From: Paenibacillus sp. FSL R5-0341
Lineage (GTDB): Bacteria > Bacillota > Bacilli > Paenibacillales > Paenibacillaceae
NCBI RefSeq assembly: GCF_037975235.1
Contig: NZ_CP150241.1
Span: 4,526,001-4,590,000, forward strand
Reading direction: 5' to 3'
Length of the DNA: 64,000 nt
The translations under genes were made by a program, and so were the position numbers. Position 1 is the stretch's first letter. Every line of letters starts with the position of its first letter. Shown piece after piece: positions 62,701 through 64,000 of this stretch. The notes below the pieces were generated by a model. The model searched no databases. It had not been told where the DNA came from and was given only the letters and a program-made list of their open reading frames with translations.

Positions 62701-63161
62701 CCTTGCGGAAGTACCACTGCCCGTGTAAAATCATCCATCTTCAAACCGATCACATCTTCAACGCAGCGATTCACATCTGCCAACTTGTCGGCAAGTACCT
62801 GCTCTTCGCCATTGACTGTCTCTATGAATTTGCTAATCGTGTTACTAACGGACACTTCATTATTCCGTTTGAAACGTCGCTCTACCCGGAACCTTCGAGT
62901 TCCTTCCGCTGACATCAGTTCGAATGTAAAAGCAACCGACAGCGAATCTTCTGCATGATTCATAATGCCTTGTGTACCGTTCACCGCACGTTCTACTTTT
63001 CCGTACATGGCGAGTGTGATGGCATCGAGCAAGGAAGATTTACCACTGCCCGTAGGACCGAAAATACCGAATAGACCCGTCTCCGTCAGCACGGTAAAAT
63101 CAATTTCCTGCATCTCCCGATAACTTTGCAGTCCGGCAACTTTTAATAAAATGGGCTTCAT
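59742..63161 (-). CDS. sbcC: Exonuclease subunit SbcC (Rad50-like)
   Basis: A 1139-residue SMC-like ATPase. Walker A GPTGSGKS is at 35-42, the zinc hook CPVC at 539-542 (EPCPVCGSPHHP), the signature STLSGGETFLTS and Walker B FFFLDEGFGTLD near the C-terminus. Long coiled coils lie between them. After the hook, residues about 560-690 are extremely Ala-rich and encoded by GC-rich DNA (48 of 60 bases are G/C in 61201-61260), unlike the rest of the gene. With SbcD it opens DNA hairpins and cuts DNA ends. The ATG overlaps the sbcD stop by four bases. Confidence 0.95.
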   Translation of the reverse strand: MKPILLKVAGLQSYREMQEIDFTVLTETGLFGIFGPTGSGKSSLLDAITLAMYGKVERAVNGTQGIMNHAEDSLSVAFTFELMSAEGTRRFRVERRFKRNNEVSVSNTISKFIETVNGEEQVLADKLADVNRCVEDVIGLKMDDFTRAVVLPQGKFAEFLSLKGSERRQMLQRLFHLEKYGDQLAIKLSRRVKDNDMVHQSLAAEQQGLGNASKETLAETKRLLQTAVQQSELSRKALDEATKEVEQLCKIRELSNERQARKDEQQKLKALEPQVEAGEQRLKQSVAADAILPALQTVRDAKFTQKQRQDTAETAHQQALEHERLAVQEAEKAETARSQMAEEEPKLLLRLEQLEQAKELQRERDGLQADCSRLAQLLEQGQGEQTALGQQLEKEKELQQRGRKRREELQESLKPNEVKSEERRQLQAALELKHRVDTAAEQLQQNKADMQAYKQSAEQGADKLKGAAEEEKRLSNQRQHLVEQASAGLEALLACEQDISREQSLLALAEEQLRGTMREQELHRLSSALRAELRDGEPCPVCGSPHHPLPAAPPGEGPHAADADLELLRSLHAELQELRFGLRQQLHERRSLLTQLGAAAGEAPAAAEAAPAAAEPEPAGSPEHGRSPAGWASRAAALREAAQALAAAAAPLQAEAAALQQAAVGAQQRRMEAAAAQEAGRAGLVQAERKLAESEAAAAALQGRWATELPGIPQEEAKALYQAMQERDARAEDIKERLNKSVTFLEEKDQIIQSLQQKLVELDKQLIQWQTQWQGNSKQLAEKEERLRQWVGEQRVEDLIAAAQARLDGLRKTASDTAQRFKEADTLKQESAKKDVMAQQAATSATEHLQQAQERWKQLLEKSPFDSDDAVVSAAIPSQEAERLAGEIQQHRERERELVSQLRELEQKLGGAVVSEEQWLACTARLQQVRIEDEAALRAKARAERDLEDVEQRHVRWTELENKRVEVSRQGELLSKLQSAFRGNAFVEYIAEEQLMQVSHAASQRLRFLTKQRYSLEVDSGGGFVICDDANGGVKRPVSTLSGGETFLTSLSLALALSAQIQLRGQYPLQFFFLDEGFGTLDPELLDTVITSLEKLHDDRLAVGVISHVPELRARLPRKLVVIPAGEAGNGSRVVLETL

Positions 63162-64000
63162 CTTTCCTCGACCTCCTCACGCACACCCGGCTCGTCTTCA
63201 TCCACAAGTTCCAGGAAAAGCTGTACCAGGCTGTCTTCAGGTTGTGCACCACCCGTCTGGCGCTGATAGAATTTACGGAACAGTTCATGTACCGGTAGCT
63301 CGGATCGTTGCTCCAAAAGCCCTGCTGCAGCCATCTCGGGGTACACGGGGCGAATATGAATAATACCCTCATGTGATTTTCGCAACTGCTGAATCTCCTT
63401 CAGCGACATCGCCTCGTCCAGCCACACTTCCATGTCGATAAAAGCCTGCGGATCACGTCCCTCGTCCAGCCAGCGATATACTTCTGCTAGACCACCACGT
63501 GCCTGCCAACGCACAAGCGGACGCCCAGACGTTAACAAGACTTCCTCTACCTGTGCAGCTCCACCCGGTGCCAGATCGACCATCGTGACAGACTTACTCT
63601 GCCCCGCTTCCGAGAAGCTGTAGGCCAGCGGAGAACCGCTATATCGAATCACTCCGTCTCCCTTGACAGCCTGTGCACGATGAAGATGCCCAAGCGCTGT
63701 GTATTGCGCACCAGTCGATAAAGAAGAAGGGTCTACCGTGTATGCCCCACCGATCTGAATCGGACGTTCCGAATCACTCTCAAGTCCACCGAGCACATAG
63801 ATATGGCTCATGGCCAAGTTCACGGTATCCGGGCGAAAAGAAGCTGCCAGACGCTGCATTAACATGCCCACCCGGTGACTGTATGCCTGACGAAGCACAT
63901 TTTCGTCCCCATCCGTGGTCAGCAATTCATTCAATCTGGCTTCAGAAGGATAAGGTAATGCGGCAATCTGTGCAGTTTCTCCGGTTCGCTTTGCATAGAT
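63158..64000 (-). CDS. sbcD: Exonuclease subunit SbcD, C-terminal part (runs off window)
   Basis: The last 280 codons of the Mre11-like nuclease. Visible are VNLAMSHIYVLGG and YTALGHLHRAQ with the metal-binding GHLH motif, then YSGSPLAYSFSE, the capping domain and an acidic C-terminus. The N-terminal phosphodiesterase motifs (D-x-H, GNHD) lie beyond 64000. The frame is open to the window edge. It is coupled to sbcC by the ATGA overlap. Confidence 0.93.
   Translation of the reverse strand: MYAKRTGETAQIAALPYPSEARLNELLTTDGDENVLRQAYSHRVGMLMQRLAASFRPDTVNLAMSHIYVLGGLESDSERPIQIGGAYTVDPSSLSTGAQYTALGHLHRAQAVKGDGVIRYSGSPLAYSFSEAGQSKSVTMVDLAPGGAAQVEEVLLTSGRPLVRWQARGGLAEVYRWLDEGRDPQAFIDMEVWLDEAMSLKEIQQLRKSHEGIIHIRPVYPEMAAAGLLEQRSELPVHELFRKFYQRQTGGAQPEDSLVQLFLELVDEDEPGVREEVEER

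Overview
The window looks like a chromosomal segment of a low-to-medium GC, endospore-forming Bacillota, most probably Paenibacillus or a close relative. Supporting signs are a bacillithiol enzyme (bshC), spore genes (cotD-like, yqfC/yqfD, ylaJ, an RsfA-type regulator), a class B (Bacillus-type) RNase P RNA, a glycyl T-box leader, strong Shine-Dalgarno sequences and long gene blocks in Bacillus subtilis order. No phage, IS transposase, CRISPR array, tRNA or rRNA gene was seen. Accessory DNA is limited to two small dispersed repeat families, a few hypothetical proteins and a few transport or metabolic insertions.

Layout. 1-9,900 (minus strand): the start of an adenosylhomocysteinase, bshC, a complete oligopeptide ABC transporter (binding protein, two permeases, one fused dual ATPase), a DUF3397 membrane protein, panE and an RsfA-type regulator. 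10,100-13,150: a DUF2626 protein, a secreted coiled-coil protein and an orphan binding-protein-like protein, with a dispersed repeat exactly between the last two. 13,300-20,400: a yla block (ylaK, ylaJ, ylaL, an LCP protein, ylaH, typA) and a membrane protein. 20,600-29,700: divergent TerC paralogues, nifZ-thiI for tRNA thiolation, a lytic transglycosylase, small hypotheticals, a subtilisin-like protease and a CotD-like coat protein. 29,700-33,300: a MocR-type regulator divergent from an aminotransferase, then rnpB.

33,300-55,200 is a long minus-strand core cluster, read from high to low coordinates: rpsU-yqeY, yqeZ(nfeD)-floA-hypothetical, yqfC-yqfD-phoH-pgpH-ybeY-dgkA-cdd-era-yqzL-recO, T-box-glyQ-glyS, yqxD-dnaG-sigA, trmK-nif3-like. 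It covers ribosome maturation, tRNA charging, c-di-AMP turnover, replication priming and primary transcription. Compared with the B. subtilis order it lacks ccpN-yqfL (between glyS and yqxD) and cccA (after sigA). 55,300-64,000: a HIT protein, a plus-strand reverse-transsulfuration operon (yrrT-mccA-mccB), a small Gly/Tyr/Pro-rich protein, a highly structured intergenic region, and sbcC with partial sbcD.

The genes suggest one sulfur route: adenosylhomocysteinase makes homocysteine from S-adenosylhomocysteine, MccA/MccB convert it to cysteine, and cysteine feeds bacillithiol (BshC) and tRNA thiolation (NifZ-ThiI). The absence of mtnN from the yrrT operon fits this. I found no convincing new multi-gene system. 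The items most worth a second look are the two repeat families (one with a covarying hairpin), the MocR operator array, the branched RNA-like structure downstream of sbcC and the GC-rich alanine-rich insert next to the SbcC zinc hook.
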